Positions 1-5,672 of a stretch of DNA of 8,732 nucleotides are shown piece by piece. The notes beneath the pieces are model-generated. The model made no database searches. It was not told where the DNA came from and worked only from the letters and a program-made list of their open reading frames with translations. Positions within the stretch are counted from its first letter, which is position 1. Every line of letters begins with the position of its first letter. Origin of the DNA: Treponema sp. (GTDB lineage: Bacteria > Spirochaetota > Spirochaetia > Treponematales > Breznakiellaceae); assembly GCA_009785545.1 (NCBI GenBank), contig WQWD01000090.1:1-8732 (forward strand), given 5' to 3'. Position numbers and translations under genes: made by a program.

Positions 1-603
1 GCAATGGATACTTACTTCCCTGATCCTGTACGTGAGTCTGATAAGCCTTTTATTATGCCTATCGAAGACGTATTCACAATTCAAGGACGTGGTACTGTTG
101 TAACAGGTAAAGTTGAGCGTGGTGTTCTTAAACTTAACGAAGAAGTCGAAATTGTTGGAATTACCCCAACCAGAAAAACTGTTATTACTGGTATTGAAAT
201 GTTTAACAAATTGCTTGATGACGCTCAGGCTGGAGATAACGTTGGTACGCTTCTTCGTGGTGTTGACAAAAAAGAAGTTGAACGTGGTCAGGTTCTCGCA
301 AAACCGGGTTCAATTCAACCTCATAAAAAATTCAAAGGTCAGATTTACTGTCTGTCCAAGGAAGAAGGTGGAAGGCACAGTCCGTTTATGACAGGCTATC
401 GTCCTCAATTCTACTTCCGTACCACAGACATTACCGGAACTGTAGTACTTCCTGATGGTGTAGCGATGGTAATGCCCGGTGATAATACCGAAATTACAGG
501 TGAATTAATTCATCCGATTGCGATGGAAAAAGGTTTGCGTTTTGCTATCCGTGAAGGCGGCAGAACAGTAGCTTCCGGTCAGGTTACCGATATAATAGAG
601 TAA
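1..603 (+). CDS. tuf: Elongation factor Tu, C-terminal half (partial, 5' end outside window)
   Basis: EF-Tu is the cytoplasmic GTPase that brings aminoacyl-tRNA to the ribosomal A site. The window opens in frame at GCA, so only about the last 200 of roughly 395 residues are present; the GTP-binding domain I lies upstream. Counting from the Met at base 4, domain II shows QGRGTVVTGKVERG (27-40) and LLRGVDKKEVERGQVL (83-98). Domain III shows LSKEEGGRHSPF (117-128) and GYRPQFYFRTTDITG (131-145), and the protein ends in the usual AIREGGRT block (181-188). The reading frame is intact to a TAA. The ATG at base 4 is an internal methionine, not a start. No U-tract terminator follows the stop, so transcription may continue into rpsJ. 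That linkage is common where the str and S10 clusters are fused; here it is inferred, not shown. Confidence 0.98.
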   Translation, partial: AMDTYFPDPVRESDKPFIMPIEDVFTIQGRGTVVTGKVERGVLKLNEEVEIVGITPTRKTVITGIEMFNKLLDDAQAGDNVGTLLRGVDKKEVERGQVLAKPGSIQPHKKFKGQIYCLSKEEGGRHSPFMTGYRPQFYFRTTDITGTVVLPDGVAMVMPGDNTEITGELIHPIAMEKGLRFAIREGGRTVASGQVTDIIE

Positions 604-616
604 TACAGGAACAATC

Positions 617-658
617 AGGACACTAGCTTGATCGTTTTGCGGTCGGGCTGGTGGTCCT
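617..658 (+). promoter_or_regulatory. Candidate RNA hairpin in the tuf-rpsJ gap, just upstream of the rpsJ ribosome binding site
   Basis: Bases 621-634 (CACTAGCTTGATCG) pair without interruption with 640-653 (CGGTCGGGCTGGTG) around a UUUUG loop (635-639). Skipping one bulged G at 654, AGGA at 617-620 pairs with UCCU at 655-658, giving 18 base pairs. Four pairs are U-G wobbles, all with U on the 5' arm, so the fold favours the sense-strand transcript. No run of U follows, so it is not an intrinsic terminator. The same UCCU (655-658) could instead pair with AGGA (663-666) in the rpsJ Shine-Dalgarno. Possible roles are a ribosomal-protein operator, a processing site, or a stabiliser. The pairing is seen in the sequence; any function is inferred. 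Confidence 0.6.
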
Positions 659-669
659 ACGGAGGAATG

Positions 670-978
670 ATGGCAAAGGAAGGAATCCGCGTAAGACTGC
701 GCGGTTTCGATGTTGAGCTAATTGATCAGAGTGCGAAATCAATCGCTATGGCAGTTCGTAAAGCCGGGGCGAAGGTTACCGGTCCGATCCCGCTGCCAAC
801 CAGGATTAACAAGGTGACTGTGTTACGCTCTCCTCATGTTAATAAAAAGAGCCGCGAACAATTTGAAATGCGGACTCATAAAAGATTGATCGATATAGTC
901 AATCCATCTGCAGAAGTTATGGATTCTTTAATGAAACTTGAACTTCCTGCCGGTGTTGATGTAGAGATCAAACAGTAA
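670..978 (+). CDS. rpsJ: 30S ribosomal protein S10 (NusE)
   Basis: S10 sits in the head of the 30S subunit, and in the family it also acts as NusE, joining NusB in transcription antitermination. The 102-residue product matches the usual length. Diagnostic blocks are AKVTGPIPLPTR (34-45) and the S10 signature around VLRSPHVNKKSREQFE (51-66), followed by MRTHKRLIDI. Two ATGs are adjacent at 667 and 670. I chose 670 because the family begins M-A-K/R and the GGAGG at 661-665 is then 4 bases away, against only 1 base for 667. The frame also extends to a TTG at 628, but that lies inside the upstream hairpin and adds residues foreign to S10. The gene is flanked by unusually long gaps on both sides (66 and 111 bases), unlike the tight packing downstream. 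Confidence 0.97.
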   Translation: MAKEGIRVRLRGFDVELIDQSAKSIAMAVRKAGAKVTGPIPLPTRINKVTVLRSPHVNKKSREQFEMRTHKRLIDIVNPSAEVMDSLMKLELPAGVDVEIKQ

Positions 979-1089
979 GTAAAAATAAACCATAGACGGT
1001 TTTGGAACTGCAAAAGTAATTTAGCGATTGATGGCTAATTATTCATTGTTAATTGTTCTTGAATAGCGTGTGGTATACGGAGTACAACA
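979..1089 (+). other. Long rpsJ-rplC intergenic region with two small hairpins
   Basis: At 111 bases this is the longest non-coding stretch in the window. It is AT-rich and holds two modest foldable elements. CGGTT (997-1001) pairs with AACTG (1006-1010) around TTGG. AGTAA plus TTAGC (1015-1019 and 1021-1025, one bulged T) pairs with GCTAATTATT (1034-1043) around an 8-base loop. An imperfect 14-base direct repeat follows (TAATTATTC at 1036, TAATTGTTC at 1050). The rplC ribosome binding site CGGAG (1078-1082) ends the region, 7 bases before the ATG. I see no convincing promoter, no terminator U-tract and no small ORF with a ribosome binding site. Confidence 0.5.
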
Positions 1090-1716
1090 ATGTTAGGGCT
1101 ATATGCCAGAAAAGTTGGAATGACACAGGTGTTTGACGAAACGGGCAACCTGTTTCCTGTTACAGTAATAAGGATCGAACCGAATGTCGTCCTTGGTACA
1201 AAAACTAAGGAAACAGACGGTTATGCCGCAATTGTAGTCGGCATCGATGAAGAAAAGAAAAATCGTGTAACGAAACCCAAAGCGGGTCAGTTTCCAGAAA
1301 ACATTCCGCCAAAGAAAAAAATTCGTGAAATACGTGATTTTGAAAAAGAAGTTGCGGTTGGAGATACACTCGGAATTGAGGCGCTTGAAGGCCTCAGGTA
1401 TGTTGATGTTTCCGGCGTATCAAAAGGTAAAGGTTTTCAAGGCGTAGTAAAACGTTATGGTTTTGGAGGCGGTAGAAAAACTCACGGCTCTAAATTTCAT
1501 CGAGAACCCGGTTCAACTGGACAAAATACATATCCGGCAAGAACCATTAAAAATAGAAAACTGCCCGGACGTATGGGACGGGAAAATACAACAGTTTTGA
1601 GCCTTAGTGTGATCAAAATGGATATTGAAAAACAGCTTGTTATGGTAAAGGGTGCTGTTCCCGGTATCAACAAAGGTTTAGTATTTATCCGCTCCGCGGT
1701 AAAGAAGGGACGGTAA
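1090..1716 (+). CDS. rplC: 50S ribosomal protein L3
   Basis: L3 is an early-assembling 23S rRNA binding protein whose central loop reaches toward the peptidyl-transferase centre. The 208-residue length is typical. The N-terminus LGLYARKVGMTQVF (2-15) is the classic L3 start. The signature region GFQGVVKRYGFGGGRKTHGS (115-134) leads into FHREPGSTGQN (136-146). Gln145 lies in the GQ that PrmB methylates in Escherichia coli, and it is conserved here; whether it is modified cannot be seen. The C-terminal strand LVMVKGAVPGINKG is also normal. The start follows CGGAG (1078-1082) at 7 bases. rplD begins 2 bases after the stop, and its own ribosome binding site lies within the last codons of rplC, which suggests coupling. 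Confidence 0.98.
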   Translation: MLGLYARKVGMTQVFDETGNLFPVTVIRIEPNVVLGTKTKETDGYAAIVVGIDEEKKNRVTKPKAGQFPENIPPKKKIREIRDFEKEVAVGDTLGIEALEGLRYVDVSGVSKGKGFQGVVKRYGFGGGRKTHGSKFHREPGSTGQNTYPARTIKNRKLPGRMGRENTTVLSLSVIKMDIEKQLVMVKGAVPGINKGLVFIRSAVKKGR

Positions 1717-1718
1717 AT

Positions 1719-2393
1719 ATGAATAGCAAAGTGTATTCAAAAGACGGCAAAGAATTGCGAACAATTGTCCTTGATGATAATGTTTTTGGTCTTCCTGTAA
1801 ACGAAGACTTAATTTGGTATGCGATTAACAATGAACTCGCCAACAAGCGTCAAGGGAATGCTTGCACAAAAGGCCGTGCTGAGGTTAATGGTTCGAACGC
1901 AAGACCTTATGCCCAGAAAGGCACTGGACGTGCCAGACGTGGTGATAAAAAATCACCTATTCTTGTTGGCGGTGGTACAATTTTTGGACCCAAACCCAGA
2001 GATTTTTCTTATTCAATGCCTAAAAAGGCAAAACGTCAGGCTCTTAAATCAATTCTTAGTTTAAAAGCCCAAAGCGACATCTTAACAATAGTCGAAGATT
2101 TCTCAATTGAATCAGGAAAGACAAAAGACCTTGCACAACTCTTGAATAGTTTAAAGCCGTCAGGTTTTGAGTCTGGTAAACGGACAGTGTTAGTCTTAAA
2201 AGATGATGATCCGATACTTAAAAGAGCTGCGGCGAATATCCCATGGCTTAAATATCTTTCTTATAATCGTTTGAAGGCTCATGAATTGTTTTACGGTCGC
2301 CAAGTGTTGATGCTTGAAACTGCCGCAAAAAAACTTAACGAATTCTATGGTGAATCTTCAAGCGAAGCTAATGGTGAGGAGGCCGGACAATGA
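1719..2393 (+). CDS. rplD: 50S ribosomal protein L4
   Basis: L4 binds domain I of 23S rRNA and sends an extended loop to the narrow part of the peptide exit tunnel. In gamma-proteobacteria it also represses its own S10 operon. The 224-residue product has the loop at about residues 50-100: RAEVNGSNARPYAQKGTGRA (53-72), RRGDKKSP (73-80) and GGGTIFGPKPRDFSY (84-98). The QKGTGRAR core is intact, but the commonly seen KPWR before it reads RPYA. The globular C-terminal half contains SILSLKAQ (111-118). A polar, acidic tail (GESSSEANGEEAGQ, 211-224) extends past the usual end. The start uses AAGGGA (1705-1710) inside rplC. The TGA stop overlaps the rplW start as ATGA at 2390-2393. Confidence 0.97.
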   Translation: MNSKVYSKDGKELRTIVLDDNVFGLPVNEDLIWYAINNELANKRQGNACTKGRAEVNGSNARPYAQKGTGRARRGDKKSPILVGGGTIFGPKPRDFSYSMPKKAKRQALKSILSLKAQSDILTIVEDFSIESGKTKDLAQLLNSLKPSGFESGKRTVLVLKDDDPILKRAAANIPWLKYLSYNRLKAHELFYGRQVLMLETAAKKLNEFYGESSSEANGEEAGQ

Positions 2394-2677
2394 AATACCA
2401 CGAGGACGTATTGATAGAACCGGTGCTTTCTGAAAAAGCGAATCAATTGCGTGAGCAAGGAAAGTATGTCTTTAAAGTCAATCTAAAGGCGACAAAACCT
2501 GAAATCAAGGAAGCGGTAAGCAAATTATTTAATGTGCATCCCATTTCTTGTACAACAATGATTGTAGGCGGCAAGCCAAAAAGGCTTCGTTACCGAAAAG
2601 GTTATACATCAAACTGGAAGAAAGCAATCGTGAAGCTTCCTAAAGATGAAAAAATTGCTATTTTTGAAGGCGTATAA
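2390..2677 (+). CDS. rplW: 50S ribosomal protein L23
   Basis: L23 lies at the mouth of the exit tunnel, where it docks trigger factor and the signal recognition particle. The 95-residue length is ordinary. It begins with the family pattern IEPVLSEKA (9-17); Glu15 occupies the place of the glutamate that contacts trigger factor in Escherichia coli. The core helix KATKPEIKEAVSKLFNV (33-49) is characteristic, and the basic hairpin KPKRLRYRKGYTSNWKKAIV (62-81) contacts rRNA. A strong ribosome binding site, GAGGAGG (2376-2382), sits inside rplD 7 bases before the ATG. With the ATGA overlap this predicts translation tightly linked to rplD. Confidence 0.97.
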   Translation: MKYHEDVLIEPVLSEKANQLREQGKYVFKVNLKATKPEIKEAVSKLFNVHPISCTTMIVGGKPKRLRYRKGYTSNWKKAIVKLPKDEKIAIFEGV

Positions 2678-2695
2678 AGGAATAAGGGAAATTAA

Positions 2696-3526
2696 ATGGC
2701 TATTAAGACATACAAACCAATAACACCCGGTATGCGCCAATATGTAAGCCTTGATTATTCAGAGCTTACCAAAGGTGCAAAGCCGGAAAAATCCCTGACA
2801 AAGGGACAAAAACAAAGAGCCGGGCGTGACTCTAAGGGAAGAATCAGTGTTCGCCATAAAGGCGGCGGTCATAAGCAAAAATATCGTGATATTGATTTTA
2901 AGAGGAACAAAATTGGTATTCCGGGAAAAGTTGCTACTCTCGAGTACGATCCAAATCGTAGTGCGAATATTGCTCTCATTTTTTACACAGACGGCGAAAA
3001 ACGCTACATTATAGCTCCCAAAGGTTTGAAGGTTGGTGCAAAAATCATTAGCGCCCCCGATGCTCCAATTGAACTGGGCAATGCTCTTCCTTTGGAAAAC
3101 ATCCCCCTTGGTTTTACTGTATACAACATCGAATTGACGCTCGGTAAAGGCGGTCAGTTGGTACGTTCTGCTGGAGTGGGCGCTCTTATTGCCGCCAAAG
3201 AAGGCGATTATGTTACAATTAAACTGCCGTCGGGCGAAATGAGAATGGTGCATAAAAAATGTTATGCGACAATCGGAAGTGTTGGCAACGAAGACCACAT
3301 GAACACTGTAACAGGTAAAGCGGGACGCAATCGCTGGAGAGGCATACGCCCGACAGTTCGTGGTATGTCGATGAACCCTGTTGATCATCCTCACGGAGGT
3401 GGTGAAGGACGGAGTAAAGGTAAACATCCTGTTACTCCTTGGGGCAAGCCGACAAAGGGATACAAAACTCGTAAAAAGCATAAGCCCTCATCAAGGTTTA
3501 TTGTAAGCCGGGGCAAAAAGAAATAG
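2696..3526 (+). CDS. rplB: 50S ribosomal protein L2
   Basis: L2 is among the most conserved 50S proteins. It is needed for subunit joining and sits near the peptidyl-transferase centre. At 276 residues it is full length. It has the N-terminal opening AIKTYKPITPGMRQYV (2-17), the RNA-binding OB-fold region with GRISVRHKGGGHKQKYR (48-64), and the SH3-like domain ending in MNPVDHPHGGGEGRSKGKHP (226-245). His231 in DHPHGGG corresponds to the conserved His229 of Escherichia coli. The basic C-terminal tail ends in SRGKKK. The ribosome binding site is AGGGA (2685-2689), 6 bases from the start. An 18-base gap with no evident structure separates it from rplW. Confidence 0.99.
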   Translation: MAIKTYKPITPGMRQYVSLDYSELTKGAKPEKSLTKGQKQRAGRDSKGRISVRHKGGGHKQKYRDIDFKRNKIGIPGKVATLEYDPNRSANIALIFYTDGEKRYIIAPKGLKVGAKIISAPDAPIELGNALPLENIPLGFTVYNIELTLGKGGQLVRSAGVGALIAAKEGDYVTIKLPSGEMRMVHKKCYATIGSVGNEDHMNTVTGKAGRNRWRGIRPTVRGMSMNPVDHPHGGGEGRSKGKHPVTPWGKPTKGYKTRKKHKPSSRFIVSRGKKK

Positions 3527-3544
3527 GGAGTATAGGAAGGAAAT

Positions 3545-3826
3545 ATGTCAAGATCCGTTAAGAAGGGTCCTTTTATCGAAAAGAGCCTGTATAAAAAAGT
3601 GTTGGAATTGAACAAGTCCGGGGAAAGAAGGATGATTAAAACTTATTCCCGTTGTTCCACTATTATTCCTGAAATGGTCGGTGGAACTATCTCCGTATAC
3701 AACGGCAAAACATGGGTTCCCGTATACATTACGGAAAATCTTGTTGGTCATAAACTTGGTGAGTTCGCTCCCACCCGTATTTTCCGGGGACATGCGGGTT
3801 CTGACAAGAAGGCCGGAGGAAGATAA
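3545..3826 (+). CDS. rpsS: 30S ribosomal protein S19
   Basis: S19 lies in the 30S head, where it forms a complex with S13 and touches the A-site finger bridge. The 93-residue product has the standard beginning SRSVKKGPFIEKSL (2-15), a TYSRCSTIIPEMVG segment (33-46; many homologues have an R where Cys37 is), and the S19 signature VGHKLGEFAPTRIFRGHAG (67-85). It ends in the short basic tail KKAGGR. The start follows AGGAAGG (3534-3540). It is separated from rplV by only 6 bases, and GGAGGA in its last codons (3815-3820) serves as the rplV ribosome binding site. Confidence 0.98.
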   Translation: MSRSVKKGPFIEKSLYKKVLELNKSGERRMIKTYSRCSTIIPEMVGGTISVYNGKTWVPVYITENLVGHKLGEFAPTRIFRGHAGSDKKAGGR

Positions 3827-3832
3827 GCAATT

Positions 3833-4246
3833 ATGAAAGATACGAAATCAGGTTACAGAGCTATAAGCAAATATCTTATTGGTTCGCCTTATAAGATCAG
3901 GCCGGTCGCCGATCTTGTCCGCCGCTTGCCATACCCTGAGGCAGTTTCCATTTTGGAAAATATGCCTCATAAGGGAGCAAGGCTTATCGGCAAGACAGTT
4001 AAATCCGCCGCTTCAAATGCGCTTTCGGATAATAAAAAACTTGACGAGGATATGCTTTATGTACGTGAAATTTATGTTGATGACGGGCCACGTCTTAAAA
4101 GAGTTTGGTTCCGGGGCAGAGGCCGTGCAGATATGCAGTTGAAACGAATGTGTCATATAACTGTTGTTGTTGATGAAGCGGCACAGTCCGGGTTAGATAG
4201 CTCTTCTAAAGCGAGCAAAAAACCTTCTAAAAAGGCGGCTGAATAA
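3833..4246 (+). CDS. rplV: 50S ribosomal protein L22 with C-terminal extension
   Basis: L22 binds all 23S rRNA domains and, with L4, forms the exit-tunnel constriction through a long beta-hairpin. The core covers residues 1 to about 115, with SPYKIRPVADLVR (18-30), MPHKGARLIGKTVKSAASNA (44-63) and the hairpin DGPRLKRVWFRGRGRADMQL (84-103), KRMCHITVVV (104-113). In many bacteria the hairpin tip reads PRA where this protein has FRG (93-95). A tail of about 22 residues rich in Ser, Lys and Ala (AQSGLDSSSKASKKPSKKAA) makes it longer than the usual 110-115. The start is fixed because the rpsS TAA is in the same frame 9 bases upstream. The ribosome binding site is rather distant at 12 bases. The stop overlaps the rpsC start by one base (TAATG). 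Confidence 0.96.
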   Translation: MKDTKSGYRAISKYLIGSPYKIRPVADLVRRLPYPEAVSILENMPHKGARLIGKTVKSAASNALSDNKKLDEDMLYVREIYVDDGPRLKRVWFRGRGRADMQLKRMCHITVVVDEAAQSGLDSSSKASKKPSKKAAE

Positions 4247-4953
4247 TGGGACAAAAAGTTAACCCTACAGGGCTTAGAATTGGTATTAACAAAACATGGA
4301 ATTCACGCTGGTATGTAGATCCAAAAGAATATGTTGATGCTCTGCATGAAGACTTAAAAATTCGTAGGCTCATTATGGATATGCCTGAAACCAAAGGAGC
4401 GGATATTGCTGAACTTGAAATAATTCGTCATCCGCAACGGATTACAATTACTATTCATACAGCCCGCCCCGGTGTAATCATCGGTGTTAAAGGCGCTAAT
4501 ATCGAAAAAATTGGCAATGACTTACAAAAGAAAGTCAGTAAAAAAGTTCAGATTAAAATTAAGGAAATCAGAAATCCTGATAACAATGCTCAGATTATTG
4601 CGCAAAATATTGCCCGTCAGCTTTTGGCTCGTTCTTCTTTCAGAAGGACAATCAAACAGGCAATTACAAATGCAATAAAAAAAGGCAATGCTCAGGGTGT
4701 AAAGGTAAGGCTTTCGGGGCGGCTTGGCGGTGCTGAAATGTCACGTACCGAAGAAGCAAAAGAAGGACGTATTCCGCTTCATACCTTACGTGCAGATATT
4801 GATTATGGTTTCACCGAAGCACATACCCCCTTTGGTTCAATTGGTGTAAAGGTTTGGGTTTACAACGGAATGAAATACGGAAAAGAACAAAAAGAAGACG
4901 CAGGCGCTCTTGTCCGCACTAAACGGCGTGATCGTGCTCCTGTCAGGAGTTAA
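4246..4953 (+). CDS. rpsC: 30S ribosomal protein S3
   Basis: S3 forms part of the mRNA entry channel with S4 and S5 and contributes mRNA helicase activity. The 235-residue product starts with MGQKVNPTGLRIGI (1-14). It carries a type-2 KH domain whose GxxG loop is IIGVKG (78-83); many homologues have GKKG here. SFRRTIKQA (131-139) contains Arg133, Arg134 and Lys137, which align with the Escherichia coli helicase residues 131, 132 and 135. The C-terminal domain has the signature SGRLGGAEMSRTEEAKEGR (157-175), then PLHTLRADIDYG. Translation is probably coupled to rplV through the one-base overlap. An unusual 66-base gap with two hairpins follows. Confidence 0.98.
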   Translation: MGQKVNPTGLRIGINKTWNSRWYVDPKEYVDALHEDLKIRRLIMDMPETKGADIAELEIIRHPQRITITIHTARPGVIIGVKGANIEKIGNDLQKKVSKKVQIKIKEIRNPDNNAQIIAQNIARQLLARSSFRRTIKQAITNAIKKGNAQGVKVRLSGRLGGAEMSRTEEAKEGRIPLHTLRADIDYGFTEAHTPFGSIGVKVWVYNGMKYGKEQKEDAGALVRTKRRDRAPVRS

Positions 4954-4955
4954 AT

Positions 4956-4972
4956 ATGAAACTGTGTTTCAT
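4956..4972 (+). repeat. Inverted repeat (hairpin 1) after rpsC
   Basis: ATGAAAC (4956-4962) and GTTTCAT (4966-4972) are perfect inverted copies around a TGT loop. Allowing one T-T mismatch, AA at 4953-4954 also pairs with TT at 4974-4975. TTTCGATTT follows. It resembles a weak terminator, but the stem has only two G-C pairs and the T run is broken, so at most I would call it an attenuating or mRNA-end-protecting element. Confidence 0.45.
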
Positions 4973-4985
4973 TTTCGATTTAATC

Positions 4986-5003
4986 TGCGGCAATATTGCC
5001 GCA
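4986..5003. repeat. Perfect 18-base palindrome (hairpin 2) before rplP
   Basis: TGCGGCAATATTGCCGCA equals its own reverse complement. As RNA it would form a 7-base-pair, GC-rich stem (TGCGGCA / TGCCGCA) with an AUAU loop, ending 7 bases before the rplP ribosome binding site GAGG (5011-5014). As DNA it could be a symmetric protein-binding site. No T-run follows, so it is not an intrinsic terminator. No second copy is visible in the window. Confidence 0.6.
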
Positions 5004-5019
5004 TGGAATTGAGGTTATT

Positions 5020-5448
5020 ATGCTTAGTCCAAAAAGAGTAAAACGCCGCAAGGTGATGAGAGGAAATATGCCCGGGAACGCCACTAGATGCAATAGTGTT
5101 GCGTTTGGAGATTTCGGGCTTGTTGCAATGGACAGAATGTGGATCACAAATCGGCAGATAGAAGCGGCTCGTATTGCGATTAATCGTCATGTAAAACGTG
5201 GCGGAAAGATGTGGATACGCATTTTCCCGGATAAACCATATTCTAAAAAACCAGCGGAAACCCGCATGGGTAAGGGGAAGGGTGCTCCCGAATATTGGGT
5301 AGCTGTTGTAAAACCCGGAACCGTAATGTTTGAGCTTGGCGGCGGTATCGCCCGCAGTCTGGCGGAAGAAGCGATGACTTTGGCAGGAGCAAAATTGCCA
5401 ATTAAAACAAAATTTGTTGCCCGTTCCGATATGGAACTTGGGGCTTAA
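5020..5448 (+). CDS. rplP: 50S ribosomal protein L16
   Basis: L16 organises 23S rRNA near the A-site tRNA elbow and is a late-assembly protein. The 142-residue length is typical. It begins MLSPKRVKRRKVMRG (1-15), carries FGDFGLVAM (29-37) and QIEAARIAINRHVKRGGKMW (46-65), and has the L16 signature RMGKGKGAPEYWVA (82-95). Arg82 aligns with the arginine hydroxylated in Escherichia coli, which says nothing about modification here. The start at 5020 has GAGG at 5011-5014, 5 bases away, and matches the family N-terminus. An in-frame TTG at 4996 lies inside the palindrome and would add eight foreign residues, so I rejected it. rpmC follows after 14 bases. Confidence 0.98.
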   Translation: MLSPKRVKRRKVMRGNMPGNATRCNSVAFGDFGLVAMDRMWITNRQIEAARIAINRHVKRGGKMWIRIFPDKPYSKKPAETRMGKGKGAPEYWVAVVKPGTVMFELGGGIARSLAEEAMTLAGAKLPIKTKFVARSDMELGA

Positions 5449-5462
5449 GGAGAGATGATAAA

Positions 5463-5672
5463 ATGAAAAATTCATTTAAGAACTTATCTTACCCTGAGCT
5501 TAAAGTTAAACGGGACGAGCTTAAGAAAAAATACATGGAATTTCGCTTTAAACTTGTTATCGGCCATGTAGAAAATCCTCTGCAAAAACGTACATTGCGC
5601 AGGCAAATTGCCAGACTCAATACCTTGATCCATGCTCACGAGCTTGCAGAGAAAACGGGAGCAGCACAATGA
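5463..5672 (+). CDS. rpmC: 50S ribosomal protein L29
   Basis: L29 is a small two-helix protein beside L23 at the tunnel exit. Its 69 residues form the expected helical hairpin: SYPELKVKRDELKKKYMEFR (9-28), then the signature NPLQKRTLRRQIARLNTL (38-55), with a short linker of about ten residues between them. The ribosome binding site AAGGAG (5447-5452) is 10 bases from the ATG, a little long. A nearer ATG at 5455 is out of frame and reads only three codons. The TGA overlaps the rpsQ start as ATGA (5669-5672). Confidence 0.96.
   Translation: MKNSFKNLSYPELKVKRDELKKKYMEFRFKLVIGHVENPLQKRTLRRQIARLNTLIHAHELAEKTGAAQ

Noticed and set aside
628..666. N-terminal extension of S10 from TTG at 628
   Set aside because: The added residues are foreign to S10, the codons lie in the hairpin, and a good GGAGG sits directly before the ATG at 670.
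1051..1079. Promoter-like pair TTGTTC and TATACG upstream of rplC
   Set aside because: The spacing is only 15 bases, and transcription would start at about 1085, downstream of the rplC ribosome binding site, leaving no usable leader.
2759..3481. A 240-codon open frame on the minus strand
   Set aside because: It lies wholly antisense to rplB, its translation resembles no family I know, and rplB is unambiguous. It is an artefact of codon composition.
4956..4981. Intrinsic terminator after rpsC
   Set aside because: The stem is short with only two G-C pairs and the T-run is interrupted by CGA. Strong termination inside this operon would also be unexpected.
5455..5466. Three-codon ORF (M-I-K-stop) overlapping the rpmC start
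   Set aside because: Its ATG is only 2 bases from the Shine-Dalgarno, too close for initiation. rpmC at 5463 explains the site.
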